Below, piece after piece: positions 30,310 through 40,980 of a stretch of DNA of 64,000 bases. Source of the stretch: Halobacteriales archaeon SW_5_70_135 (GTDB lineage: Archaea; Halobacteriota; Halobacteria; Halobacteriales; SW-7-71-33). The translations under genes were made by a program, and so were the position numbers. The notes below the pieces were generated by a model that was not told the origin of the DNA, did not search any database, and saw only the letters and a list, made by a program, of their open reading frames with translations. Where the stretch lies: NCBI GenBank assembly GCA_003022865.1, contig PXSK01000021.1, positions 1,620 to 65,619 on the forward strand, given 5' to 3'. Each line of letters opens with the position of its first letter. The first letter of the stretch is position 1.

Positions 30310-30377
30310 TTCCTCGCTCCTGACGGCCGCCGATCAAAAGCGTTGTTCAGCGTCTGACGGCCGGCTGACGGGGCGTG

Positions 30378-30878
30378 TCACGCCGGCGGGTCGCCCTCGT
30401 CATCGTCGACGGTCCCGCCGGCCGCGGCCGTCCGCACGCGTTTCCACTTGCCCTCGTTCTCCAGGCGCTCCTGCAGGCGGTCGGCGTACTCGTCGGTGAG
30501 TCGGTCGGCGCGACGGAGGACGGCCTCGGCGTCGTCGCCGCTACCGCCGCGGCCGCCGCCGCCGAGACCGAGGGCGTCTTTCACGGTGTCGACGATGCCG
30601 GAGTCGGAACCGGAGCCGTCACTACCGCCGGTGCCCGGACCCATCGGTCCCGCCCGTTGGTCGATCGTCTGCATCTCGGAGGCGACGTGTTCGACCTTGC
30701 TGGTGTCGGCGACGAGCCGGGCGTGCTCCGGGTCGTCGGCGTCCTCGACGCGGAACTCGGTGGCGGTCATTACGAGCCCCCACTGCTGACTCGAGAACTC
30801 CGACTCGGTGACCCGACGGGAGAACTCCTGGTCGACGGCCATCCGGTCGCCGACGATGAGGTCCTGCCACTCGCTCAT
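30378..30878 (-). CDS. Conserved haloarchaeal protein (DUF5799-like)
   Basis: MSEWQDLIVGDRMAVDQEFSRRVTESEFSSQQWGLVMTATEF. Confidence 0.7.
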   Translation of the reverse strand: MSEWQDLIVGDRMAVDQEFSRRVTESEFSSQQWGLVMTATEFRVEDADDPEHARLVADTSKVEHVASEMQTIDQRAGPMGPGTGGSDGSGSDSGIVDTVKDALGLGGGGRGGSGDDAEAVLRRADRLTDEYADRLQERLENEGKWKRVRTAAAGGTVDDDEGDPPA

Positions 30879-30991
30879 GTCCCTCGACAGGCGGTCGAAC
30901 GGCTTGAGGGTTGTCCTCGCGGGAGCGGCCGTCGGCCGCGACGGCCGCCGATTCCGGTGGGTTCAAGCGGTCGTCGCCGCTACCGCTCGGT

Positions 30992-31408
30992 ATGCCGACC
31001 AGCACGGCGGACGCGGTCTGGCGGGGCGACCTGCGCAGCGGCGAGGGAACGATGTCGGCGGACAGCGGCGCCTTCGAGAGGCTGGCGTTCACGTTCGCAA
31101 CCCGCTTCGGCGACGACGACGGCACCGACCCCGAGGAGCTGATCGGGGCCGCCCACGCCGGCTGCTTCTCGATGGCGCTGTCGAACGAGCTCGACGAGGC
31201 GGGCTACACGCCCGAGGAAGTCGCCACGAACGCCGAGGTGACCGTCGAGGACGGCGGCATCGTCCGAGTGGCGCTGACCGCCCGCGCCGCAGTCCCGGAC
31301 GCCGACGCCGACGCCTTCGACGAGATCGCACGGGAGGCCAAGGAGAACTGCCCGGTCTCGCGGGCGCTGGCCGGCGTCGAGATCACCCTGGACGCGACGC
31401 TGAACTGA
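30992..31408 (+). CDS. OsmC family peroxiredoxin
   Basis: MPTSTADAVWRGDLRSGEGTMS...PEELIGAAHAGCFSMALSNEL...ENCPVSRAL. Confidence 0.92.
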   Translation: MPTSTADAVWRGDLRSGEGTMSADSGAFERLAFTFATRFGDDDGTDPEELIGAAHAGCFSMALSNELDEAGYTPEEVATNAEVTVEDGGIVRVALTARAAVPDADADAFDEIAREAKENCPVSRALAGVEITLDATLN

Positions 31409-31794
31409 CCTGACCGGGCGATTTTGGAGCCGCCCGGGGCGACCCCGCTTCCGGGCGGGCTGGCCGAAGCACTCGGACCCGTCCTTCCCCGGCCGTGTGA
31501 GGGCCACGGTCGGACCCGTGCGAGGGCCGCGGTCGGAGGGAGCGGAACGGGCACATCACTACCGAGCCCGGCGACCCGGTCGCTCGGGGTCTGATCGTCG
31601 CCGCGGCACTGGTGGGACTCGTCCGCTACCGGCTGGTCGTCGACTCCGCGGGTCGGCGGGTCGCGGGACTGGATCGATTTTTTAGTGCGACCGGGCTGGG
31701 AACAGGGCTTGCGCTGGCGGTCTGACGGCGACTGATGGCTTACTTCGACGAGCACCCCGACCGGTCAGGGGAGTGCCGAGCGCCGAGCGGGCGC

Positions 31795-32523
31795 TCAGTC
31801 GAGCAGATTCCCGGTCAGCCGGACGGTCTCGTCGCCGTCGGGGGCGTGCACCTCGGCGTCGGCGCCGGCGGCACGCACCTCGCGGGCGAACTCTTCGGGG
31901 TCCTGCTCGATCGGCGGGAACGTGTCGTAGTGCATCGGGAGGGCGTGGTCGACACCGAGCCAGTCGACGGCGATCGCCGCCTGCCACGGCCCCATCGTGA
32001 AGTGGTCGCCGATCGGGACGGCGGCGGCGTCGGGGTCGAGGAAGGAGCCGATCACGTCCCGCATCTCCGTCATCAGGCCGGTGTCGCCGGCGTGGTAGAA
32101 GGAGACGGACTCCTCGTCGCGGGTCCGCGCGGGGACGGTGTCGCCGATCACGTAACCTGCCGGCGTGCCGAGGTCGTGCTCGTAGGACGTGTTCGCCCCG
32201 TTCGTGTGGTCGGCGCGGTGCATCGTCACGTGGGCGTCGCCACACTCGACGGTGCCGCCGAGGTTCATGCCGACCGTGTCGGCGACGCCGAACTCGTCTT
32301 CAACGTAGGCGGCGAGTTCGGGCGTCGCCACCACCGTGGTGTCGGCGAACTCCGGGACGTGGGCGACGTGGTCCGCGTGGCCGTGTGTCAGCAGCACGAA
32401 GTCCGGGTCGAGCGTCGCGGGGTCGACGTCGGTTTTCGGATTGTCGAAGAAGGGGTCGACCAGCAGGTCGGTGCCGTCGAGTGAGACGTGCCACGTCGAG
32501 TGGCCGTGCCAGGTGAGGTCCAT
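31795..32523 (-). CDS. Metal-dependent hydrolase, UPF0173/MBL-like
   Basis: [39 protein letters not shown]. Confidence 0.92.
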   Translation of the reverse strand: MDLTWHGHSTWHVSLDGTDLLVDPFFDNPKTDVDPATLDPDFVLLTHGHADHVAHVPEFADTTVVATPELAAYVEDEFGVADTVGMNLGGTVECGDAHVTMHRADHTNGANTSYEHDLGTPAGYVIGDTVPARTRDEESVSFYHAGDTGLMTEMRDVIGSFLDPDAAAVPIGDHFTMGPWQAAIAVDWLGVDHALPMHYDTFPPIEQDPEEFAREVRAAGADAEVHAPDGDETVRLTGNLLD

Positions 32524-32662
32524 GCGAACGGGACTACGGGCGGCGACCGAATAAACCCCACTCCGGAGCGCGGACGGGAGTCGCCCCGTCGTCGTGCCGG
32601 TGGAGACGGAAGCGGCACGGGAGGATGCGGACGTTCATGTCGGCGGACCGACTCCGTCGGAT

Positions 32663-32932
32663 ATGCTCACGCTCGACCTGGAGAACTTCGTCGTCGAGTT
32701 CGAGGCGGGATCGCTGAAGACCGTCGGCACGCCGGACACGTCCGCGACGGTGAAGCTGTACCATCTCGACAGCGTCGAGGCTCGGGCGTTCGGCGACGAG
32801 CGCGTGAAAGTCGCCGCCGAGGACGGCGAGGGTAACACGGTGGAGATGGCGCTCGCGCCCGAGGACCTGCGCTCGCTCGCGGCGGACCTGCGCGACCTCG
32901 ACTTGGACGACGAGTGGCCGACCGTCGAGTGA
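32663..32932 (+). CDS. Small hypothetical protein
   Basis: MLTLDLENFVVEFEAGSLKTVGTPDTSATVKLYHLD..., acidic. Confidence 0.55.
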   Translation: MLTLDLENFVVEFEAGSLKTVGTPDTSATVKLYHLDSVEARAFGDERVKVAAEDGEGNTVEMALAPEDLRSLAADLRDLDLDDEWPTVE

Positions 32933-33055
32933 GCCATTGCGGCGCTGCGTCGCGCTCAGCGTCGCAAATCCCCGCCGACCGGCGGCTCCGAGGACGAAAA
33001 CGACGAGAACCGGGAGTTCGCGCGCGAAATCCGCGCTCAGCGGTCGAAAGGAGAG

Positions 33056-33967
33056 TCAGTCGACGTACGGCGCACAGACCGACTCGACGCCCTCCTCGAA
33101 GTCGATCCGGGGCTCCCAGCCCGTCGCCTCCCGCAGCTTGGAGACGTCGAACCGCTGCTGGTAGTTGTAGTTCCTCAGCGGCACCGGCTCGTACGCCGGC
33201 TCGACGTCCGTCCCCAGGGCGTCGTTCAGCAGGTCGACGGTCTCGTTAAAGGAGACGTTCCGGCCGGTGCCGACGTTGTACGATCCTTCGAGACGGTGCT
33301 CGGCGACGGCCTCCATCGCCCGGACGGCGTCCTCGACGTGGACGTAGTCACGCGTCTGCGTGCCGTCACCCCACAGCACCGGGCGTTCGCCGTCGGCCAT
33401 CTCCGCGGCCCACTGGGAGACGGTGTTGGCGTACTCGCCCTTGTGGGCCTCGTTGCCGCCGTAGCCCTGGTAGACCGAGGAAAAGCGCGTCGAGGCGACG
33501 TGGACGTCGTCGTGGAACTCGTTGTAGTACTCCATGTAGCGGTCGCGGGCGAGCATCGACGCCTCGTAGCAGGTCGCCGCCCGCACGTCGTCGGTCTCGC
33601 GGGCCGGCAGGTCGGCGTCGTAGATCGAGGACGTCCCGGCGTAGACCACCGCCTCGGCGTGCTCGCGGACGCGCTCGATGACGTTGACCGTCCCCTCGAC
33701 GTTGACGCGGGTGCCCTGTTGGGGGTTCTCTTCGAGCATCGATCGCGAGGAGTGGGCAGCGAGGTGGAAGACGACGTCGACGTCGGCGGGCCAGTCGTCG
33801 TCGAGGGCCGAGGCCTCGACGAACTCCACCCCGGGGTCGAGGTTCTCCGGCGTGCCGAGGTGGAGGTCGTCGACGGCGACCACCTCGTTCGCGTCGGCGA
33901 GGTAGTTCGCCAGGTTCGATCCGACGAAACCCGCACCGCCCGTCACTAGAATGCGTTCGTCTCGCAT
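33056..33967 (-). CDS. NAD-dependent epimerase/dehydratase
   Basis: MRDERILVTGGAGFVGSNLANYLA, extended SDR fold. Confidence 0.92.
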   Translation of the reverse strand: MRDERILVTGGAGFVGSNLANYLADANEVVAVDDLHLGTPENLDPGVEFVEASALDDDWPADVDVVFHLAAHSSRSMLEENPQQGTRVNVEGTVNVIERVREHAEAVVYAGTSSIYDADLPARETDDVRAATCYEASMLARDRYMEYYNEFHDDVHVASTRFSSVYQGYGGNEAHKGEYANTVSQWAAEMADGERPVLWGDGTQTRDYVHVEDAVRAMEAVAEHRLEGSYNVGTGRNVSFNETVDLLNDALGTDVEPAYEPVPLRNYNYQQRFDVSKLREATGWEPRIDFEEGVESVCAPYVD

Positions 33968-34095
33968 GTCACCTGGAACCACGAGCGGCGACAAGTGGGT
34001 GTCGGTTCACCCGCGTGTCGGACCGTGGGGGTGCGTCCTCGGCTGCCGGTCGTACGTGGGCACGTTTTAAGACCGTGACAGACGTAGTCGAGACA

Positions 34096-34629
34096 ATGTC
34101 ATCGATCGAACTGACGCCGAGCCAGCGCACGATCCTCGGTGCCCTGGTCAACCTCCACCGCGAGCACGAGGACCCTGTCAAGGGCGAGACCATCGCCGAG
34201 GAGGTCGACCGCAACCCCGGCACGATCCGCAACCAGATGCAGAGCCTGAAGGCACTACGGCTGGTGGAGGGGGTGCCGGGACCGAAAGGCGGGTACAAGC
34301 CGACCGCACGGGCGTACGACGCCCTCGAAGTGCAGCAGATGGACGAGCCGGCGAGCGTGCCGCTGAGCAGGGACGGGGAGACGGTCGAGGGGCTCAACGT
34401 CGAGTCGATCGACCTGACGAGCGTTCACCACCCGGAGAAGTGTCGGGCGGAGGTGCGCGTGCAGGGGTCGATCCGGGGCATCCACGAGGGCGACGAGGTG
34501 CGCGTCGGGCCGACGCCGCTCTCGAAGCTCGTCGTCGACGGGATCGTCGAGGGGAAAAACGACACGGAGAACGTCCTCATCCTCTCGATCGCCGACATGG
34601 TGGCTCCGGCGGAGGAGCCCGGGAAGTGA
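34096..34629 (+). CDS. HTH-domain transcriptional regulator
   Basis: LTPSQRTILGALVNLHREHEDPVKGETIAEEVDRNPGTIRNQMQSLKALRLVEGVPGPKGGYKPT. Confidence 0.85.
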   Translation: MSSIELTPSQRTILGALVNLHREHEDPVKGETIAEEVDRNPGTIRNQMQSLKALRLVEGVPGPKGGYKPTARAYDALEVQQMDEPASVPLSRDGETVEGLNVESIDLTSVHHPEKCRAEVRVQGSIRGIHEGDEVRVGPTPLSKLVVDGIVEGKNDTENVLILSIADMVAPAEEPGK

Positions 34630-34779
34630 GCCGGTCACGGACTCGGGGTGGCCGGTCGCCGCGAGCGCGGTCTCGCGACAGTCTGACGGTCACAGGTGTG
34701 AGCCAGGGGACGACGAGAGGGGGACGGGCCGGCGGCGACCGGGTTTCGGAGCCCTCGTAACGGTCGGTGTCACAGGGCC

Positions 34780-35945
34780 GGCCACGACGACAGTCGCGGT
34801 GTTGGGGGCCGGCTACGCTGGATCGAAGACCGCACAGCTGCTCGGCCGCGAGCTCTCGGACCGTGACGCCGAGCTCGTCTGGGTCTCCGACCGCGACTAC
34901 CACCTCGTCCTCCACGAGGCCCACCGCGTGGTCCGCGATCCCGAGGTGGCCGACGCCGTCACGGTCCCTGTCGCCGAGATCGCGCCGGGCGCCGAGTTCG
35001 TCGAGGGCACAGTCGACCGAGTCGACGTCGAGGAGCGCACCGTCGCCGTCGACGGCGCCCGCGACGTCGAGTACGACTACGCCTTGATCGCGCTGGGCTC
35101 GGAGACCGCCCTCTACGGCATCCCGGGCGTCGACGAGCACGCCCACGCGCTGAAGACCCTCGACGACGCGCTCGGAATTCACGAGGTCGTCGTCGACGCG
35201 GCCGCGTCGGCGACGCACGACGACCCCGCCCGCGTCGTGGTCGGCGGCGCTGGCCTCTCGAGGGTCTAGACGGCCGGCGAGGTCGCCGAGTACCGCGACC
35301 ACTACGACGCCTCGGTCGAGGTCCGTCTCGTCGAGGCGCCGGAGGAGGTGCTCCCCGGCAACGGCGAATCGGTCCAGCGGGCGCTCCGACGGCGACTGGC
35401 CGACGCCGACGTGACGGTGACGACCGGCGACCGGATCACGGAGGTAACCGCCGACGAACTCCGCTTCGACGAGGGCGACCCGCTGGAGTGTGACGTGTTC
35501 GTCTGGACCGGCGGCGTCACGGGCTGTGAGCCGCTGGCGTCGCTGGCGGTCGACCGCGAAAAGTACTCGGACCGCGTGCTCGCGGACGTCACCTTCCGGA
35601 CCTCCGACGAGCGGGTGTTCGCCGTCGGCGACGCCGCCGTGATCGAGGGTGCCGACGGCGACGACCCCCCACCGCCGACCGCACAGGCCGCCTGGCAGGC
35701 CGCTGACGTCGCCGCCGGGAACCTCCTCCGCGCGATGGACGGCCGCTCGCTCGAACGCTGGCGCTACGAGGACGAGGGCACGCTCGTCTCGGTCGGGGAG
35801 CGCGCCGTCGCTCACGACGTTATGTATGTCGGCCGACACGTTCGGCTCCCTGCCGGCGGTCTTTCTGAAGAAGTTCGTCGCCGCCCGGTGGATCGCCGAC
35901 ATGAGCGACTGGCGCACCGCCCTCGGTGCCTGGGGCGTGCTGTAG
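34780..35945 (+). pseudogene. Type II NADH dehydrogenase (FAD-dependent), decayed
   Basis: VAVLGAGYAGSKTAQLLGREL; no ATG at the expected start (ACG ACG ACA); in-frame TAG at 35267 (GLSRV*TAGEVAEYRD); frameshift near 35820-35830 before SADTFGSLPAVFLKKFVAARWIADMSDWRTALGAW. Confidence 0.85.
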
Positions 35946-35965
35946 CTCGACCGACGGTCGTCGGG

Positions 35966-36733
35966 TCAGTCCAAGTCGACCGACAAGCCGGGGTGCCAGC
36001 GGTCGACGCCGGCCTCGCACTTTCGCTGTCCATCCGGGCGAGGACCGACGCCGCGAGACTCGCGGTCTCGGCGGCCGCCGTCTAGTCCCTCGATGGCGAA
36101 CTCGCCGGTGTCACGGTCGGCGTACACCGTGCAGACTGGCCCCGCACGAAGACCGAAGATCGACGCTAGCGTGAGCACGGCCGCGGCCTCCGTCTCGACG
36201 TTTTGCACGCCGGTACGGCGCAGCTCCTCCAGCAGCGCCTCGCTGTCCGGCGGCTCGTAGCCACCGAACGCCGGCCGCGACTGCCCGGCGTAGAAGGAGT
36301 CCGTCGTCGCCGTCACGCCGACGGCGCACGGCGCCGCTCGTGATCACCAGGTCGCCGACGGAGGTCTCGGGCTGTAGAGCCCCGCAGGAGCCGACTCGCA
36401 GGAGCGTGTCGGCGCCCGCCCGGGCGAGTTCCTCGACCGCGATCGCCGCCGAGGGGGCACCGATCCCCGTCGACGTGACCGACACCAGCACCCCCTCGAC
36501 CTCGCCGGTGGCCGTGCGGTACTCCCGCCCGCGAGCCACCTCCCGGGACTCGTCCCACAGGTCCGTGACAGGTCGACGCGGTCGGGATCGCCCGGCAATA
36601 GCACCGTCCCGGCCACCTCGTCGGGGGTGACCGCTAGGTGGTACTGCCGCTCGGCGTTCGGGTCCTCGCTGTTCCGCGTCGCGTCCTCGATCATGACTGC
36701 GCGCTCGCCACCGCCGGGCAGAGGCGTTGCCAT
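35966..36733 (-). pseudogene. Uridine/nucleoside phosphorylase, two frameshifts
   Basis: MATPLPGGGERAVMIED...QYHLAVTPDEVAGTVLLPGDPDRVDL / TDLWDESREVARGREYRTATGEVEGVLVSVTSTGIGAPSAAIAVEEL / TDSFYAGQSRPAFGGYEP...VQNVETEAAAVLTLASIFGLRAG. Confidence 0.85.
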
Positions 36734-36812
36734 GCACCGCCCGCTCGTCGCCTCCTCAGAATCTCCTTCGTCGAAGTGTCCGGTCGCTCGCGAACTGCTC
36801 GCGACACGGAAG

Positions 36813-36886
36813 CGGGCCGAGAGGGATTTGAACCCCCGTCCATCTGGTTAAAAGCCAGACGCTCTGCCTGACTGAGCTACCGGCCC
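36813..36886 (-). tRNA. tRNA-Lys (anticodon TTT)
   Basis: Reverse complement GGGCCGGTAGCTCAGTCAGGCAGAGCGTCTGGCTTTTAACCAGATGGACGGGGGTTCAAATCCCTCTCGGCCC, cloverleaf. Confidence 0.95.
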
Positions 36887-36926
36887 TATCGGACGGTAGG
36901 ACAGGGGCCGATTAAACCCTCCGTCT

Positions 36927-37625
36927 CTACTGCTCCGGTTCGCACAGCGTCTCGATGACGGCCCCGAGCGGGCGGTCGTCCAGTACGGCGCGACGCCGGG
37001 CGGCCCGGTACAGCGCGGGCGGGAGTTCGACGGTCACCTCGCCGAGTGCGACTCCGACCGCCGCCAGTGCCGACTCGACCGACACGCCGTCGGTCACGTC
37101 GCTGACGACCGAACGGACCTCGCGCACGCCGAGGTCGTCGTCGACGGCGGCGAAGGCGACGGTCAGCCGCGCCTGCCCCTCCAGGCGGGCGACGTGTTTC
37201 GCTCCCGACGGCGCCAGCCGTCCGGCGGCGACCTCCCGGCGGACCGCCCGCGGCAGGTCGTGCACCCGTGCCCAGGTGCGCACGAAGGGGACGCCCACGC
37301 CGACCCGGTCGGCCGCCGCGCGGTACGATCCCTCGCCGCGGACGAGGGCGGCCGCGGCGGCGGCTCCCCGGAGCATCGTCACGCTGTCGTCGGGGTCGTC
37401 GGTCGCGAACGACTGCACCACCTCGGCGGCACGCTCCCTGTCCGCCGGATCGTCGGGGTCGAAGGCGACGGCCTCCTCGGTCGACCGGCCCGTGACGGAG
37501 CTGTCCCCCCGGACTACCGGCTTACCGACCGGTGACTGGCGGCCGGTCTCCGGGTCGGTCGTGTCGCCGTCGATGGACTCGCCGCCGTCGGGTCGTCGAC
37601 CGCTCCGGTCCCCGTCGGAGGTCAT
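36927..37625 (-). CDS. Conserved haloarchaeal protein (DUF7119-like)
   Basis: TMLRGAAAAAALVRGEGSYRAAADRVGVGVPFVRTWARVHDLPRAVRREVAAG. Confidence 0.7.
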   Translation of the reverse strand: MTSDGDRSGRRPDGGESIDGDTTDPETGRQSPVGKPVVRGDSSVTGRSTEEAVAFDPDDPADRERAAEVVQSFATDDPDDSVTMLRGAAAAAALVRGEGSYRAAADRVGVGVPFVRTWARVHDLPRAVRREVAAGRLAPSGAKHVARLEGQARLTVAFAAVDDDLGVREVRSVVSDVTDGVSVESALAAVGVALGEVTVELPPALYRAARRRAVLDDRPLGAVIETLCEPEQ

Positions 37626-37669
37626 ACGAGCGGATCGGTCGGCACCGGCAAAAAGGCGCGGTCGCGGGG

Positions 37670-37852
37670 TCAGTCCTCGGCACTGCGCTGCTCCGAGAGG
37701 TGTTCCCAGACCTCGGCACAGCCACAGCCGTCCGCGAGACCGTCAAGGTAGGCGAGACGCTCGTCGTCTTCGGGGTCGGCGTCACTCGGGACCTCGTCGT
37801 TACCGTCACCGTCACCGTCACCGTTGGCGCCCGCCCGGTCGCTCTCGGTCAC
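37670..37852 (-). CDS. Small acidic CGC-motif protein
   Basis: MTESDRAGANGDGDGDGNDEVPSDADPEDDERLAYLDGLADGCGCAEVWEHLSEQR. Confidence 0.55.
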   Translation of the reverse strand: MTESDRAGANGDGDGDGNDEVPSDADPEDDERLAYLDGLADGCGCAEVWEHLSEQRSAED

Positions 37853-37913
37853 TCACTCGTCAGTGTTCAGGGTCAGAATAAAAGGGTACCGGTGTTTCGG
37901 GCGGCGATTCCGG

Positions 37914-38153
37914 TCAGAGCTCACCCCGGAGGCGGAGTTCCGACTCCGTGACGGTCTCGACGGCGTCGCCGTGGACCTCGATGTCGTCCTCGTCGGCGTC
38001 GCCGAAACCGAGCGACTGTATCAATGCCTCGCCGACGTCCGGGTCCGGCTCGACGTACGCGACGCCGTCGTCGACCTCGGTAACGATACCGATCTGCTCG
38101 CCCTCTGCGTCCATCAGGAACTTGCCCTCGTCGTCCTCCGTAAGGACTGCCAT
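37914..38153 (-). CDS. PRC-barrel-like domain protein
   Basis: MAVLTEDDEGKFLMDAEGEQIGIVTEVDDGVAYVEPDPDVGEALIQSLGFGDADEDDIEVHGDAVETVTESELRLRGEL. Confidence 0.75.
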   Translation of the reverse strand: MAVLTEDDEGKFLMDAEGEQIGIVTEVDDGVAYVEPDPDVGEALIQSLGFGDADEDDIEVHGDAVETVTESELRLRGEL

Positions 38154-39490
38154 GCGTGAGCCGTGTCGGCCAGCCGGCAAATACGTGTCGGGTCTCCGAC
38201 CTCCCCGTAGGGGCTGCTCGTCCGGCGAGACGTCCAGCGTCAGTGTCGTCACCCGCTCCCAGTCGCGCTCGTCGACGACCGTCACCTCGTCAGTGCCGTA
38301 CACGTGGAGGTGGTCGTCCACGTAGACCGCACGGACGGCCCGACCGTCGACGTCGACGGTCGTCTCGTAGTCAAGCGCCGCGTCGCCGGCGGCGGTGTCG
38401 TACCCGAGGACGTGCCCGCCGTCGGCGCCGGGGACGAACACCACCTCGTGCCGCGGGTCGTTCAGGAAGGCGTGGTGGGTCCGCTCGATCGCCGACCAGT
38501 CGTCGAGGACCACGTCGTCGACGACCGTCGGGTCGGCCGGATCGGACACGTCGAAGACGACGGCCCTCACGTCGCCGTCCTCGCGGTCGACGCCGAGCAC
38601 GCGGTCCTCGCCGACCGGGTGGAGATACCGGGAGAAGCCGGGCAGTTCCACCGCACCGAGTTCCGTCGACTTCTCCGGGGCGGAGAGGTCGACCACGTGG
38701 AACGGGTCGACCCGTCGGAAGGTGACGAGGTAGGCGGTGTCGCCGACGAACCGGGCCGCGTACACTCGCTAGCCCCGGCACATACCCCTCGCGGCGTCCT
38801 CGACCGAGAGGTCGTCGTCGAGGACGTAGACGTCGTTGGCGGACTCGGCGTCGCCCGCACTCGGGACGGCCGTCGCGATCCGCAGCCGCCCGTCGCTCGC
38901 GTCCGTCGAGAACTGGTTCAGCGGAACTCCCGGCACCGTCCCGTGGGTCTCGACCGTCGACTTACCGTCGCCGTTGCCGTCGCCGTCGCCGCCGACGCCG
39001 ACGCGGACGACCCCTGTGGTGACGAGTTCGCGCTGGCGGTCACCGAGACAGGTCTCGAACCCCTCGCAGAACCGTTCTCCCGACTCGTCGGGGTCGTCCG
39101 TGCGCTCGAAGTACACCCGAACCGTCGCCCGCACCTCGGCCCGGTAGGCCGCCGGCGTCAGGTCGTACGACTCGACCTCGCGGAGTCGCTCGCGGGCGGC
39201 GTCGTCGCCCGCCCGTCGGCTTTCGGCAGTGACGTCGACGGAACGCCCGCCGAGGGCGACGACCCGTGACGAACGCGCCCGAGGCTCGGTGACGTACTCG
39301 CTGAACGCCGCCGGCGACTCGAACCGTGACAGCGCCCCGGCAGTCCGTCCGTCGTGTCGCCGTCGTCAGTAGCGGGCGTGATGTCGCCGGAGCCGGAGCT
39401 GGAGCCGGGGCCGGACTATGCGGAGATCACTGCCACGGTTCCAGCCCCGACGACCACGCCGAGGGTGGCCGCCACGAGTCCCTCTCTCAT
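38154..39490 (-). pseudogene. Secreted beta-propeller domain protein, decayed
   Basis: SRFESPAAFSEYVTE...NDVYVLDDDLSVEDAARGMCRG*RVYAARFVGDTAYLVTFRRVDPFHVVDLSAPEKSTELGAVELPGFSRYLHPVGEDRVLGVDRE; nonsense codon near 38770, broken N-terminal signal frame, missing 3' end. Confidence 0.75.
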
Positions 39491-39640
39491 GGTCGACACG
39501 AGCACCCGGGGAGTCGTCCCAGTGTCTCAGGCTGAAAGACGCGTTTGAGCGAGCGACCGCGGCCGGAACCGGGGACCGTCGGGAGGACTGGCGGCGAGCG
39601 CAAGCGAGGGCTACTTCCGTCGGCGGCGGCTTCCGACCCC

Positions 39641-40978
39641 ATGGACGACGACCTCATCGACACGGGCGGACTCTCGGCGGAGCGACGGTCGCTGCTGCCC
39701 GGGACCGGTTTCTTCTACCCCGACTCGCTGGACGAGGACCGCGCCGACGAGCGAGCCGCGGCGGCGCTGTCGGGCGCCGACACGGCCGTCGTCGCCGACC
39801 CCGACGCCGACGGTCTCGCCTGTGCCGCGCTGCTGCGGGCGGCGTTCGGGCGCCCTACGGACGGCACGGCGATCGAGACGCTACGGTCGCGCACGGCCGA
39901 CGGCGACGGCGACAGAGACGAAGGCGAGGACGAGAACGAGGACGAGGCGACGTGGACACACGGCGTCGTCGACGACCGCGACCCCGAGGACCCGGTCGCG
40001 GCGGTCGTCGAGGCAGTCGAGAGCGACGACGAGGAGGAAGAGGACGAGAGACCGGGAGTCCGGGCCGGAAGCGACGTGGCGCTGGTGCCGGCGGGGCCGT
40101 ACGACATCGCCGAGGGGCTCGCCCGGGTCGTCGCTCACGGCGCGGCCGACATCGACGTGTTCGTCTGTGACGTCTGCCCGGACGAGTTCGCCGCGATCGA
40201 CGTCGAACTCGCGGCGGTGGTCGAGCACGCCGGCCGGGTACGCTGGTTCGACCACCACCAGTGGGACCCCGAGGTCGCGGCGGCGGTCCGCGAGGCCGGC
40301 GTCGAGCTGGTCGTCGGCGAGTCGGACGCCGAGTGCACGGCCGACGTGACGCTGCGGTCGGTCGAGTACGACTTCCCCGAGCGTCTCGTCGACCTCGTGA
40401 GCGTCACGCGAGACCACGACCTCTGGATCAAGGAGGACCCCCGCAGCGACGACCTCGCGGACCTGTCGTACTGGCTGGACGGCGAGACGTACGCCGAGGT
40501 CGTCCGCGAGTACGGCGCCGACCTGCCGGGTGTCGCCGTCGACTACCTCGAACGGCGCCGCACCGAGAAACGGGACCGCATCGACCGTGCCGTCGGTCGT
40601 GCCGACACCCACGAGGTCGACGTCCACGGTCTGCCCGCCGACGAACGGGCGGACGGCGAGGGGGACGAGCCGGACCCGCTGACGGTGGCGGTCACCTACG
40701 GTCGCTGCTCGCAGAACGAGGTGGCCGAGCGACTGCGCGAGCAGGGGGCCGACGCCGCCGTCGTCGTGAAGCCCAGCGGCAGCGCGAGCGTCAGAGGGTC
40801 GGCGACGTTCCGCCGCGCCCACGAGGTCGCCCGCCAGGTCGGCGGCGGCGGTCACCCGCAGGCCGCGGGCTGCAAACCCGACGTCTACGACGACATGCTC
40901 GACTACGCCCACCACTGGACCACACGCGGCGCGGTGACGCGCCGGGCGATCCTCGCCGCCTTCGAGTCGCTGGACTGA
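39641..40978 (+). CDS. DHH family phosphoesterase (RecJ-like)
   Basis: VVADPDADGLACAALL, VRWFDHHQWDP, GGGHPQAAGCKP. Confidence 0.9.
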   Translation: MDDDLIDTGGLSAERRSLLPGTGFFYPDSLDEDRADERAAAALSGADTAVVADPDADGLACAALLRAAFGRPTDGTAIETLRSRTADGDGDRDEGEDENEDEATWTHGVVDDRDPEDPVAAVVEAVESDDEEEEDERPGVRAGSDVALVPAGPYDIAEGLARVVAHGAADIDVFVCDVCPDEFAAIDVELAAVVEHAGRVRWFDHHQWDPEVAAAVREAGVELVVGESDAECTADVTLRSVEYDFPERLVDLVSVTRDHDLWIKEDPRSDDLADLSYWLDGETYAEVVREYGADLPGVAVDYLERRRTEKRDRIDRAVGRADTHEVDVHGLPADERADGEGDEPDPLTVAVTYGRCSQNEVAERLREQGADAAVVVKPSGSASVRGSATFRRAHEVARQVGGGGHPQAAGCKPDVYDDMLDYAHHWTTRGAVTRRAILAAFESLD

Positions 40979-40980
40979 GC

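Noticed and set aside
31430-31735. Possible small membrane protein remnant (TTEPGDPVARGLIVAAALVGLVRYRLVVD...)
   Set aside because: No start codon in frame and no recognisable family; too weak to call
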